Positions 31,119 to 42,683 of a stretch of 64,000 bases of DNA are shown here, piece by piece. The stretch's first letter is position 1; each line of letters starts with the position of its first letter. The translations under genes were made by a program, and so were the position numbers. The stretch comes from Thelonectria olida (lineage: Eukaryota > Ascomycota > Sordariomycetes > Hypocreales > Nectriaceae). Below the pieces are notes generated by a model, which was not told where the DNA came from, did no database searches, and saw only the letters and a program-made list of their open reading frames with translations. The stretch spans positions 1 through 64,000 of the forward strand of contig JAGPYM010000012.1 in assembly GCA_020736575.1 (NCBI GenBank), read 5' to 3'.

Positions 31119-33011
31119 ATGAACTCTCGAAAAATACCGCAAAAATCTGCCGTCGTGATAGGTACGTCCAATTGACAGCATTGCAAGTCATTGTTTGTGA
31201 CAAAACACTCACAGACTGTTTATCACAGGTGCCGGAGTTGGTGGAGTGGCGACTGCAGCACGGCTCGCAAAAGCGGGCTTCAAAGTCACAGTAGTAGAGA
31301 AGAACGACTTTACGGGAGGAAGATGCTCATTGATACATCAAGATGGCCATGTAAGTGCAGTCCTTGGAGCCACCAGTCGACCCATATGCTAATAGTCTGA
31401 AGCGTTTTGACCAGGGACCATCGCTACTCTTGCTCCCAGGCTTCTTCGAAGAGATCTTCCGAGATCTAGGGACGTCGCTCTCGTCCGAGGGAGTAGAGCT
31501 TTTGAAATGCGAGCCAAACTACAATATCTGGTTTGGTGACGGCTCATCTTTGGAGCTATCTACCGACCTATCCAAAATGAAGGTTAACATCGAGGCAATC
31601 GAAGGCAAAGACGGCTTCGAGCGCTATCTGGCTTTTTTGCAAGAGTCTCATCGCCACTATGAGATCAGCTCGGCATATGTTCTTCGAAGAAATTTCACCA
31701 CCATTCTCAGCATGCTACGGCCGGAAATGCTGTTTAATCTGCTGGCCATGCATCCTCTCGAGAGCATCTGGTCGAGAGCCAGCAAGTACTTTTGGACGGA
31801 GAAGCTCAGGCGGGCTTTCACCTTTGGAAGCATGTACATGGGAATAAGCCCGTTCGATGCACCGGGTACGTACAGTTTGCTGCAATATACGGAACTGGCG
31901 GAGGGAATCCAGTATCCGAGGGGCGGATTCCATAAAGTAAGTATATCTATTCGAGGCGCTACGCACTCTGAAGACATGACACTAACAATTTTAGGTCGTG
32001 GAGGCTCTCGTCAACGTCGGGCAGCGTTTTGGAGTCGAATACCGTCTTTCAACTGGAGTCAAGTCCATCTCCATCGATACAACTACGGGGAAGGCCGACG
32101 GCGTCATTCTTGACGACGGTAGCACGCTTTCTGCCGACGTTGTGGTCTCAAACGCAGACCTTGTGTACACGTATAATAACCTTCTGCCCAAGAGCAACTA
32201 CGCGCAGTCACTATCGAAGAGATTGACTTCGTGCAGTAGCATATCCTTCTACTGGTCCATGTCAAAGGTTTTCCCAGAGCTAGAAACCCACAACATTTTC
32301 CTCGCCGATGAGTATCAAAAGTCCTTTGACGACATCTTCAAGAATCAGCTAATTCCAACCAACCCGTCGTTCTACGTCAACGTCCCTTCACGCGTCGACC
32401 GTTCAGCAGCTCCAGAAGATAAGGATTCAATCATCGTGCTGGTACCCGTTGGTCACTTGCTTTCGGACAGCGCCGGGACACACAAAGGCACATCCAATTC
32501 GACGGCAGGCACCGTCGAATCTAGCCAAGACTGGGAGTCAATGGTGTCTTTCGCCCGTGCAGCGATTCTCTCAACAATCAAAGCCCGAACTGGAGTTGAC
32601 CTAGCCCCTCACATTACCTCGGAACTCATTAACACGCCAACGACATGGCGTGACAAGTTCAACCTGGACAAGGGTTCAATTCTGGGGCTGAGCCACTCCT
32701 TGTTCAATGTCCTGGGGTTCAGGCCGGGAACCAAACATGCGAAGTTCAGCAACCTGTACTTCGTCGGTGCAAGCACACACCCTGGGACAGGCGTCCCGGT
32801 GTGCATTGCCGGCAGCAAAATTGTCGCCGAACAGATTTTAGGAGATCTGGGGGTCAAGACCAAAGACATTCCTTGGACAGCAAATCAAATTGCAAGCAAT
32901 CGCGTAGGGGTCGACAAGCTAGAGAAGCCCATGGGGAGCAGTGTGTTCCGCCAACTTATCCTCATGTTAGCTGCAGTTATGCTGTATTATGTTCTAACCG
33001 CCCGTTGGTAG
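31119..33011 (+). CDS. carB: Phytoene desaturase
   Basis: Exons 31119-31161, 31229-31350, 31403-31936 and 31995-33011 give 571 aa. The start MNSRKIPQKSAVVIG splices to the dinucleotide-binding motif GAGVGGVATAARLAKAGF and then GGRCS. This start is preferred to the upstream out-of-phase ATG at 31107. Family blocks include RFDQGPSLLLLP, YPRGGFHKV and the C-terminal signature FVGASTHPGTGVPVCIAGSK. A final hydrophobic segment (LILMLAAVMLYYVL) suggests membrane anchoring. The enzyme introduces up to five double bases' worth of desaturation (double bonds) into phytoene, giving lycopene or 3,4-didehydrolycopene, and ultimately torulene. The orthologues are Fusarium CarB and Neurospora AL-1. The next gene, expected to be opsin carO in Fusarium, is missing. 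Confidence 0.96.
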
Positions 33012-34705
33012 ATGGCAAGCTGGGTATTAGCCCTTGGTCGGTTGAGGCTCTCTCTTATATAGAATCACCGCCCATAGCGAATAGTAGTTATTAATTAAGA
33101 CATATCTCACCTTCGTAACTAAGCCCTCCACTTATGGTTTAACTGGCGGTTGAGCATAAAAGACCTTAGTTCAGTTTATAGCAAAATAAAGACATTATTA
33201 AGGTTAGTTTATTAGTATTTTATTTCTTATGGTTTTCTATTATGATAAACTTAGTAATTTATTTTATTTGGCATTAGACGAGGCCAATCATAAGCCCACC
33301 AGGGGCACTTAGATGCCGAGGAGGGAGGGCAGACAAGAACCGAGGAGGAGCACAGTGGGAAGGAGGACTGATAGCACTGGATAAGGAACGATGACATGGG
33401 GCAGGAGGAACGGTAAGACCCAGTAGGAACAAAGATGGCACTGGGAAAGACCGACGATGGTGCTGGGCAAGAACAGCGAAAGAGGAAGGATGCTGGGTGT
33501 CCATTTCTCTACCATCTTCCACCTTGCCCATCCTCTTCCTCTTCCTCTTCATCCATCATCTTCCACCTCGTCCATCACCTCCTCTTCTTCCATCATCTTC
33601 CAAATTACATCAAAACATCCAATTCATCTCCATCGTCGACTCTACTATCTCGCATATCAACTTACTACGCCGCATACCGAAAGACTTCTACTGAGTCTAT
33701 TACCAAACTACTGCAACGAACAACTCCAAGACTTTCGACGCTCCCTGCGCTCACCGTCATCCGCCAAATAGACGACTTCGGCAGCAAAGAGCTCCGAGAT
33801 ACGGCGAATGCCCAGCTCGCCCAGATGGACTTTCTCTTTGAGATCTGAGACTGGAATGCCTGCCGTCAAGATCTGGAATGGTATGTTCAGCCTCACTTTT
33901 CTAGAATTGTCCGATCGCGAGAGATGCTAGCATTACGGCTAGATAGGGATGAGGCTTTAGCTCCCACGACAGCCCGCCCTCACGCCTCGAAGACCACTTG
34001 GTTTCGGATGAACCAGCGGAAAACGCCGAGACATCTTGCTCGAACCCATCGACAGGTGGCTGACTCTTGTTCAAGAGTGCCCTTGTCACGACTTATGGTC
34101 GTCATGTCGAGAAGGAAATCACAAAGCCGAAGAAAATCTATATCCATCATGGTCCCAACCATGAACCTTTGTACGAAGAGGTCAAATGAGATGACCTTTG
34201 GGGCCTTAATCGTTTCACTGCGGTTCTTGTTCCATGGCACGTCGTCGATTTTGCGGAGTTTTTCTGGCGCTCTACACCCGCTTTTGTCGGGCGCCTGGCG
34301 TGGTTATCTACTACATAGTAACCTCTCGCAATACCTTTTCTTGGGACACAGTCCTGGGGTCGGTTCTCTCACGAGGCCGGCGGGCAACGAAGTCGGACTC
34401 TGCAACCTCCTCGTGGTGTTGCCTGGTAACATCGCCCTGTCTGTGGCTTTTGGCTAATGCAGAGACGTCAACACTTTGCTAGAGTAGAGGAAAGAAGTCA
34501 CGAGGTAAGTCAGATATGACGTGAGTGGGCCGTTTCTAACCTTCTCCCCAGGTTTATCTTGCGGTTTTGATGCGGATTTTGCGACCGGGGCGTTGTGGTG
34601 GTTGTCTGCGCAATTACCAGAAACTCCATTTCGTAAGTGAGGATGGGACAACAGGGAGTGGGCACGGAGGCAAGAGGAACATGGCCAATGCATGTATATG
34701 GTTCT
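33012..34705. other. Region without a confident gene after carB
   Basis: Bases about 33090-33270 form an AT-rich island, perhaps a small RIP relic. At 33525-33605 there is pyrimidine-rich low complexity with repeated CATCTTCC units. From 33640 to 34460 short protein-like stretches occur in shifting frames (e.g. TKPKKIYIHHGPNHEPLYEE near 34115-34190), broken by stops. This may be a decayed gene of unknown type. No opsin-like sequence is seen. Confidence 0.4.
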
Positions 34706-35638
34706 TTAGCTATTGGTATCCGAAATAGTGACCAACCACCTCGCCAGCTCAACTCCAAGCTGGGCAGGCTGATCAAGCATACTCAGGTGGCCTGCGTTCT
34801 CAATCGTGACGACCTCCCTCGCCTTCAGCGCCTTTCCCAGTCTCCAGGCAGATTCGACCGGGATCCAGTTATCATCAGCACCCCAGATGATCTTGACTGG
34901 CAGGTTTGGCCCAACCTCTCCATATCGTCCTTCGACCTCGTCCGTGGATCTGGAATTGGCCTGACACAGTTCCCGAATGAAGGCTCTTTTACCGCCCTCT
35001 CTTAGCCAAGGCGACTTCAACATGTGCATCGCTTCTTTGGACAGCGCATAGAAGGCGGCATTGCGAATATAACTTTCTAGTATCCCCTCAAATGCCATGT
35101 CAGGGAGCTGCTCGAAACGACGAGGGTCATCGGCGATAGCCTTGAACAAAGACTGCCCAAACGGCCCAATCGCCACAACGTTGACCAAACAGAGACTTGC
35201 ATATTGGCAATGATGCAGCAAGTAAGCTCTCAGGCTGACCAAGCCAGCATTATCATGAGCTACGACGTGAGGTTTCTGGTTGCCCCAGTCTCCTTGCCAT
35301 GATTTGAAGAGGGCAGCGAAGACCTCTGATTGTCGAGCAAGGTCGCCGTCGAATTCCACAACTAGGCTGGAGCTGGTCGCTGTGCCGGGTAGTTTGGACT
35401 CTGGGGAAGAGTCGCCGAAGCCAGGCCTATCGAAAAGATAGACGTGGAATTGGCGTGACAACGAGAGAGCGAAAGGCACCCAGACGCGGGATGACCAGGG
35501 TGTTCCGTGGATGCAGATGAGCGGGGGAGATGAAGGGTCGCCGAGCGAACACCACTTGATGGCATAGCTGTGAGCTGAGGTTTTATAGTGAAAGCTCTGG
35601 GTTAGAGCTGTTGGGTCGTTTTTGGCTTCTGAAGTCAT
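34706..35638 (-). CDS. Alpha/beta hydrolase, dehalogenase/epoxide-hydrolase type
   Basis: 310 aa, single exon. The oxyanion motif is HGTPWSS. The nucleophile elbow reads VVAHDNAGL, so the nucleophile is Asp, as in haloalkane dehalogenases and soluble epoxide hydrolases, rather than Ser. The acid lies in WGADDNWIPVESA and the catalytic His in ENAGHLSMLDQP. GDSSPE near residue 80 and DRPGFGDS fit the family core. There is no signal peptide, so it is likely cytosolic. The cap domain (about residues 150-230) lacks an obvious Tyr pair, so I cannot choose between ester, epoxide or halide substrates. It is not adjacent enough to the car genes to suggest a shared pathway. Confidence 0.88.
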   Translation of the reverse strand: MTSEAKNDPTALTQSFHYKTSAHSYAIKWCSLGDPSSPPLICIHGTPWSSRVWVPFALSLSRQFHVYLFDRPGFGDSSPESKLPGTATSSSLVVEFDGDLARQSEVFAALFKSWQGDWGNQKPHVVAHDNAGLVSLRAYLLHHCQYASLCLVNVVAIGPFGQSLFKAIADDPRRFEQLPDMAFEGILESYIRNAAFYALSKEAMHMLKSPWLREGGKRAFIRELCQANSRSTDEVEGRYGEVGPNLPVKIIWGADDNWIPVESAWRLGKALKAREVVTIENAGHLSMLDQPAQLGVELARWLVTISDTNS

Positions 35639-36136
35639 GCTTGTTCTTGATCGTCGGATTGATGCACGTTGGCTGGTACTGTCGGAGCTGCGTGGGGAGG
35701 AGTGTCGTTTATGAAGGAATCATACCCCGCAAGCCTGCCTTCTATGACGTCTCGACTGGCGAATCTTACCCGAGGAAGGATTATTAAGTAGCCAGCTAAG
35801 TTCTTTATTGAGCTACAATTGTTGTCGATTCTGCCTGTAAAGGATTATAAATGATTGTGGCGATCAATCTGTCGCCGCAAGGGCGTTTTGTTGTTCAAAG
35901 GGCGCGTACGGCAACAGTTGTCCGTTAAAACATGGACACGCAGGGAATAACGTATCGAGGGACTAACTAGCATAGAGCCTCATCAATTGGAGAAGAAATA
36001 ATCATGTATTTGTATAGGACTGCCAGTGGCAATCACAAATGGAGGCTTGGCTTTGCTAGGCATCTGCTACAAAACAATGATTGAACTAAAACGATTACAA
36101 AATAGAGCCATCTAGTCGCAGAGTGTTGTTTCAGTA
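35639..36136. other. Intergenic
   Basis: Promoter side of the alpha/beta hydrolase (minus) and upstream flank of the pseudogene (plus). No distinct element is recognised. Confidence 0.4.
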
Positions 36137-38050
36137 ATGCTAGGGGATATACTTGCCTTGCGCGGCGTTTTACAGTCAATGGGGGAATCATTCAACGACC
36201 TCAATTGTGACCCTGAACTGACGGGCACCCCTGGAAATCACTGGCACAACCTCCAAATGGCATTGCAGGAAGTGTTTGAAAGAGTAGTGAAGCTCGAAAA
36301 GCTCCTCCTCGACGACACACGACGGTATATACGACTGAAAGAGGCTACCGATCAGATCGTGGCGTACAGACAAGAGATCCAGGCATACAAGGATATGCTC
36401 CAGCTATCACTACAATCCGTGACCGTGTAGGTTTCTGCCATGAACTCCGTTGTGCCTCAATAGAAGCGCTGGCAGCGCTAGCATATTCAGATTCGAGCAA
36501 GTTACAATTAAGAACAATACCACACAGATACTGGCCAAATCTGACGGCATATGGCACAGCATCGACCGGCTGCAAACGAACCTAGAGTTTAGGTTCCAAG
36601 CTATTGAACCCCTGTTCGGCAAGGACACCGCAGGAGCTGATATTAGAAGTGTGGGTAGCCTCAGAAAAAGCCTTCAATCCGCTACTACTGTCATTTCATC
36701 CGCGTCCGTCTATGGTGACCAGGTGGTAAAAGAGCTCGCGCAACCTCCTAATCTTAATTCAATCGCCGGCGGTGACGAAGCGCGAGTCGTTGTGAGTGAC
36801 ATGACTGTTGACTAGGTGAACTCCTTGGGGGAACGTTTAAATTTCGCCGGTGACAACATGGTAAGGGATCTTCAGCCGACGGATATTCTATTGGGAGATG
36901 CTACTGACCTCGAGACGCCAACCAGACTCGCACTGGGAATACCCGCGGGCAGTTCTTCTTCACAGCCTTTCGAAGCGCAGATATTTACCCACTCATCCAA
37001 AATTTGAACCTTCTAATCCCCGAAGAGTCCGCGCAATCCCAAGACTCCAGGAGCGGCCGGGATAGCTTATCATATACGAAGAGTAACCAAGATTTACCCC
37101 TCGACAGTTCTCACCTCACAGTGACACAAGGCCATCGCCGGTCCAGATCGCTCAACTGGCTTTGGACTCGACGGCGAGGCTTGAGTCAAAATAGCGGAAT
37201 GGGGGATCAAATGCCAACTCCCAAACCAGCCCCGGGAAAGCCAATAGACCGTCGACTCAGGTTTTGCTTTGTTGGTGATGGCACCAGTGGTAAAACCTCT
37301 TTCCTCACGTAAGCACTCCTCAACCTCTGATCGAACCAGGGGATGACTCTCTTCTGGTAAAGCAGCAAAGGGACAAATGGCAGAGATAATATGACGTATT
37401 ATCGCAATTCTGACCTACAATCTGACCTAACTTCGCTTATAAGGGTATGTACCTACAGTATATGAAACGGATACTCCCAGTTTCACCTTAGTAGGACTCG
37501 AGGTCGAGCTTCTAGTCTTTGATACGGCTGGTCAAAGCGACTACGATAGGCCACGCGCTACCTCATATTCAGACACAGATGTTTTCTACATACGCTTTGC
37601 CATTGACAACCGGGGCTCGCTCGATAATGTCCTAGAGAAGGCATGGGACGATCAGATGATCCATTTGCCATCATGCTCCCGTTGAGGTGGAGAATTATCC
37701 TATCTAACACTTGGATCTAGTGGGGTTCTGAAGTTTTTGATTCCACTAGAGACAGCGGCATCATCTTTCTACTTAGCATCAACAATGACTTTCGTGTAGA
37801 CGCGGAAACCATCTTAGAACTCCCCAAAATCGGCGCGAAACCTATATCAGGGCTGAGATGAGTGGCTCCAGGACTTTAAGAAACTTCAACTAAGAAAGCC
37901 ATTGCCTTGGGGTGGGGACGTTTGCAGGAATATAGGTGCATGCCAGTATCTAGAGAGCTCGGCTAGGACGGGTGAAAATGTGCAAGACACATTCATTGCC
38001 ATGAATCGTTATTCTCCAGCCCAGATATCAGGTCTTAAGAGAGGGCTGAA
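36137..38050 (+). pseudogene. Broken gene: STAND-like N-terminus fused to a Rho-like GTPase
   Basis: The N-terminal part (36137-36430, LQEVFERVVKLEKLLLDDTR) and the next block (36470-36815, LQTNLEFRFQAIEPLFG) are helical, with the look of the fungal N-terminal domain found on STAND/NLR-type proteins. A Ser-rich linker follows, then LRFCFVGDGTSGKTSFL (37258-37308), a Rho-type P-loop. After an intron-like gap the GTPase continues as YVPTVYE (switch I), FDTAGQSDYDRPR (switch II), SYSDTDVFYIRFAID and, near 37920-38010, IGACQYLESSARTGENVQ (the SAK-type motif). In-frame stops occur at about 36813 and 37003, with further stops and frame changes after 37660, so at least the 3' half is dead. Residues after the SAK motif are lost. 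Confidence 0.65.
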
Positions 38051-39517
38051 ATAAAAGCAGAGGGAGGGACTGTGTTCTATTTTACCGTGGTAAATAATCG
38101 AGGCGTGGCAGATTGGAAAGTACGATCTTTGTAATACTATATCACTAGTTAGCAAGATGAGACCTCAAGTGCCGATACCATTACGTGAATAGCCAAATCC
38201 AAGGATAGTCTTCAAGGCCCGGATGTTAATGTCTCCAGGTACTCATCCAATTACTTGCTCATCTTACGTCAGCGAACGTCAAGTGGCAGAAGTAGGCGTT
38301 CCTCAACAGTGTCAGCCACGTCTGCGGACACTCACACGTGAGAATCCAGCCGCAGGCTAGCTGCGTCGTACAACATTATGTGCATAGCAAGATTATCAGC
38401 TACATTGAAACTGGGGTAAGCGGCCTACTCAAGCTCGCCGCTTACCAGAAGAGCAAATCATTTCAACCATAAACGGCATGACAGAATTGCCCCCCCTTTT
38501 CCCTAGACACCTCTTGCTTGGACGTCCTTCTCCCATCGCAGCCATTACACATCCGGGTTAAGCTCCTCTAACAGTTCGATAAACTTGAAGTGGTTCTGGG
38601 GATCAATACCTGGACGAACTTAGGGTGCTTGATACACGGCCAATATTAACGGCACGCCCTGCGAGACTCGCTGGAAATCGGAATTCTGTCTTCACATTCG
38701 TTCCATCCTCCCCCGCAATCTGTTTCTCGCCTTCTTGTCTCCTGCATCAGTGTGGCACACTGCAACGGGAAGTGCCGTGGCAACGCGGACACCACGATTG
38801 GCTCTCACAACTTGTCCAGCCGGGCATTTAGGTCGAGAGCAGCTTGGCGAAGATTGAGGCGCTTTGAGAAATGGCGGTGAACAGACTTCCTCTCTGATTA
38901 CTCGTTTTGTGTTTTTTTTTGTTTTTTTCTTTCGGCTAGCTCAGGTATTTCCGAATGTGATGCCGCACATCGACGCTTTGCATCGCCCTGCATGTTCCCG
39001 GTGAGTAGCTGCAAGCCTTTCATTCGCTAGCGCGGTAGATACAGAGCTGAAAAGGCATGGAAAAATTCAAGGTGTCATAGGGTCGTATCCAAGGTCCTAT
39101 ACTCCAGTTGCTGCACCCCGAGGTGGCCGACCATGCATAGACTTGGCATGGTCCTCACCAATTGACAGTAATCGTGGCTGAGACAGACTGCTCTAGACTA
39201 CTGATCATCAGAATACAGCAGGCTCAACTTCCCTCACCGGTCCTGAAAGTAGTATCTTGGCCAGCCACCAAGCTGACATGCTGTGTTCTACGCCAAGGAC
39301 GCGTCTGGTCCGATGAGGGGTAACGCAAGTTCGCAAAGCGCAAGGCATAGTCACCAGAGACTGCTCTTCGGGCCATATATTCAGGTTCTCAGGCTACATG
39401 TATAAAGGACATCTCCTCGAGTGCCAGGGGAATTTCGAAATGACAGATCCTGCAAACCAGACAAGCCCACCAGACGATCTTATAAGAATTTTTTGCCCTC
39501 AACCAATCTCATCCATT
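38051..39517. other. Intergenic, between pseudogene and metzincin gene
   Basis: No intact gene. A GTATAAAGG box at 39400-39408 lies about 110 bases before the preferred start of the protease, which argues against starting translation at the upstream ATG 39398. A T-rich run (38912-38930) is present. Confidence 0.45.
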
Positions 39518-41190
39518 ATGGCTTCCTCCGCGGCTGTCTGCTTCACCAAGATTATCGGTGTGAACGATGAGGATTCCATCCCCCCCAAGGACAGTGTCAC
39601 GAACGCTGTCGAGGAGAATCCCAGAAATGCGTCGCTCACCGTGCCCCCGGGGCCCGTTGGAGGCGGAGCGCCCTTGGGTCTTGCAATGGTGACAAGGAAG
39701 TTCTGGCTGGCTGGCCGTGAACTCAAGATTGGTTTCCAAGGGGGCTCTACATGGCAAAAGGTTAGCTCCAGCATCTAATTATCATCTAGAGCACCGAATC
39801 ACTAACTAGAATCCAGGACCAAGTCAAGAAGTATGCTCCCGAGTGGTGCCAGTACGCCAACATCAAATTCACCTTTGTCGACTCGGGAGACGTTGAAATG
39901 CTCATTGCCTTCAATCCTGCCGATGGCTCCTGGTCCTACCTCGGGACAGACTGCACTTGGTACAGCTCTCGGGGACGGCCGTCAATGAATCTAGGCTGGA
40001 TCAATGACAACCAGCCTGCAGACGAGATCCGATCTGTCATCCTCCACGAGTTCGGTCACGCACTCGGAGCCACCCATGAGCACATGAGCCCGTTTGCAAA
40101 GATTCCATGGAACAAAGAGCAGGTCTACAAGGACTTGGGCGGCCCCCCCAACAACTGGCCCAGGGCCAAGGTTGACCAAAACATGTTCACTGTGATGACG
40201 CTCCAGGACACCCAGGCCACGGACTTCGACCCGGAGAGCATCATGCTCTACTCCTATCCTGCCAGTTGGACCACCGATGGCAAGGGCACAAGCAACAACA
40301 CGAAGTTGTCCACTACTGATAAGACGTACATCAAATTCTGCTATCCGGCTGACGGTTTTGATGCTGGACAGTTCAGCACCTTGGAGGTTCGCCCGTGGGA
40401 CAAGCCGCAGCACAACAACGACAAAGTCATCTACTACCAAAAGAAGTACGATTCGGTCCCGGAGATTCCTCTTGGCATCACGTCCCTTGACATCAGCAAC
40501 GCGGCCAACATCCGCATCAAGGCCTCTGCGACCGAGGCTACGACGGAGAAGTTCAAGGCATCCCTGCAGAGCTGGGCCGACACCACTCTCTACTCGGCGT
40601 CCTTGACGTTCCTGGAGAAGAGCTCGCGCTTCAGCTACATCCAGACGGGCGTCTACAGCACGACAGAAACGCGTCCTTGGAACCAACCGCAGCTGACGCA
40701 GTCGAAGCGCATCAACTTTGCGAAGCCGTTCAATGCCCCGCCCAAGGTCATCACCTGGTTGCAGTCCCTGGACATGGACAAGAACAAGAACTGGCGCATC
40801 AAGGTGTACCCGACCGACATTGACAAGACGGGCTTTACCATCCACGCCGACTCGTGGGCCGATTCGATCCTGTACGCCGCCGGCGTCACTTGGCTGGCCT
40901 ACCCTGCCGACCAGCCCGACGTCGCCAGCGGCAAGTTCTCCACGAACGACATCCGTCCGTGGAACAAGCCGCAGGCCGAGAACGCGGGCGTCTTCAACTT
41001 CCCGAAGGCGTTCTCAAAGGCCCCCAAGATCATCATGGCGATCGACACGCTCGACTACGACCACAGCAGGAATTTGCGTGTGCGCTTGAGCACCTCCTCC
41101 GTCACAAAGGAAGGCGTCACCTGGCATCTTCAGAGCTGGTGGGACTCTATCATGTATGCTGCTGGGGCCTCTTTCTTTGCTTGGGCTTGA
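39518..41190 (+). CDS. Metzincin metalloprotease with three H-type lectin domains
   Basis: Exons 39518-39760 and 39817-41190, with a 56-nt intron ending CTAACTAG...CAG. Upstream in-frame ATGs at 39398 and 39440 exist, but a TATA-like box overlaps the first. The length is about 538 aa. The catalytic domain has the zinc motif HEFGHALGATHEH with a downstream Met (SIMLYSYP, the Met-turn), as in astacin/matrixin-type enzymes. Three tandem units of about 85 residues follow (near 40370-40610, 40645-40890 and 40930-41185). Each has the H-type lectin pattern F-S-T...RPW(D/N)xPQ, xLD and a W(A/W)DS/T.xY.A end, similar to discoidin and Helix agglutinin. A sugar-binding, glycoprotein-targeting protease is inferred. 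No signal peptide is seen, so any export would be unconventional. Confidence 0.85.
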
Positions 41191-42683
41191 GCAATTATTG
41201 GCAGTCTGCGCTAGGTTTTCCCCATGGGCTTGGGTTTTCCTCAGCCATCTGGGTAGTTATTGTAGAGGTGCTACGCGAATAGACCCAGATGCCACTTAGG
41301 GAGTGTCAAAATTGACCAGTTTCCGTCAGTGATTTAAATGAGTAGTGCCTGGATGAACGAAGTGACAAAGTTCTCACACCTTCGGGGACAGGATAAGCCC
41401 GTTCAAGTACCGTCCTAGTTGTTCCATTTTCATAGCCACGTCTTCAAAGGTACCAAGTTGACTTATTCATGCTCACCGGCATCACCAGGAAAGTGTCAGG
41501 GAGCATTTTCATGAAGTAGAATCCCCTACGTTGTCAGGAGAATCCAAGCGCACCTTGCCGAGACGTCCATCCATGTAATTACACCAAAAATCCGAACAAG
41601 ATACGCGAATCTTAAAGACTTTTCTCGTTTATTCAGCCATTTCCTTCTTTCCCATGCAATAGTCATAAATTCTACAGTTCGTGATCAACCAATTCATCCA
41701 TCTCCCCAATCACTTCTGCTGTCCTAGTTTCGTCCTCTCCTTTTCCGTTTCAACCCTTTCTCCTCTCTGACCTACCGTCAAATTTTCGTCTCGTTTTATT
41801 TCACCGTTTCCAGGGCTCGTTTGATGTTTGGCGCCGAGATCGAGATATCCACTCACCTGTGACAATCGTCCCTTGTCCGGATGGGAGCCCCTGGACATGT
41901 CCAATTCCACCAATCACTTGTTGGACTGGGGTCGAAGCGAGAGATTGACTACCATCTTACATACATGGAAGAAATAGATGGACGGACTCGAGAATGGCAT
42001 TGAAGACAAGAACATGCCAATTGAGGCGAGTTGTTACTGTAGAACGACATTTGATAATACTGCCGCAAGTACAAGACCCAAACCAATGATCGACAACATT
42101 GGAGGAGAAACAATTCTCATGCGACATCACCGCCAAACATGTCCATGGGCTCAAACACCCAAAAGAGGACCCAAGTCCGAGCTCTGAGACGCCTTGCGTT
42201 GCCGCCGAACAGGGTCGCTTACAAGAGCCGCATGGCAGATCACCAACAACAAACGCCGTCTTGGGACTATTCCCGTAGAAACTCGATGGGAAAACGCCCC
42301 GCGATGAACCCCAGTCGCCCAAGAGCGTCCCTGTTTCAGGGCTCGACCGGCCTTTGGCCAGGTCGCGGCCGTCGCTTGAAAGGCCAGGGGAGGAATATTT
42401 CCCAGCAATTATTGTACAGCCCAAGAGTCATGGCAGCATCTCGGCGACGGCATTAAAGACGTGCTCATCCTCGCTCTCATCCGAGTCTTCTCTTTCTTCT
42501 TCATCCCATTCTCTTTGCTTCGAGGTTCAGTTCCTTCTTTCCTGCAGCTGTTGCTTGCGCCCATTCTTTCTTCTTCTTCTTCTTCGACTCCAAGAGTCAT
42601 TCCATTCATTGCAAACCCTGGTGGTTGCTTTCTTGTCTTTCCTCACTCCCTACAATACCATTTTCTTCAAAAACTTGCCCAAC
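41191..42683. other. Intergenic and AA9 promoter
   Basis: The last 200 bases are pyrimidine-rich (a CTTCTTCTTCTTC run near 42570-42590), typical of a leader of a well-expressed fungal gene. Open frames here that run into the AA9 gene (from 42354) are not supported upstream of 42684. Confidence 0.45.

Noticed and set aside
33435..33848. 137-aa plus-strand frame after carB
   Set aside because: The first half is low-complexity pyrimidine repeat (Ser/Pro/His runs). The rest is short and unassignable, so it is left as a possible relic only.
34706..35638. Role of the alpha/beta hydrolase in carotenoid metabolism
   Set aside because: It is separated from carB by 1.7 kb of broken sequence, runs in the opposite direction and has no known counterpart in fungal car clusters.
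39991..40845. 284-aa minus-strand frame
   Set aside because: Antisense shadow of the metzincin/lectin gene; high Val/Arg/Leu content from GC-biased third positions.
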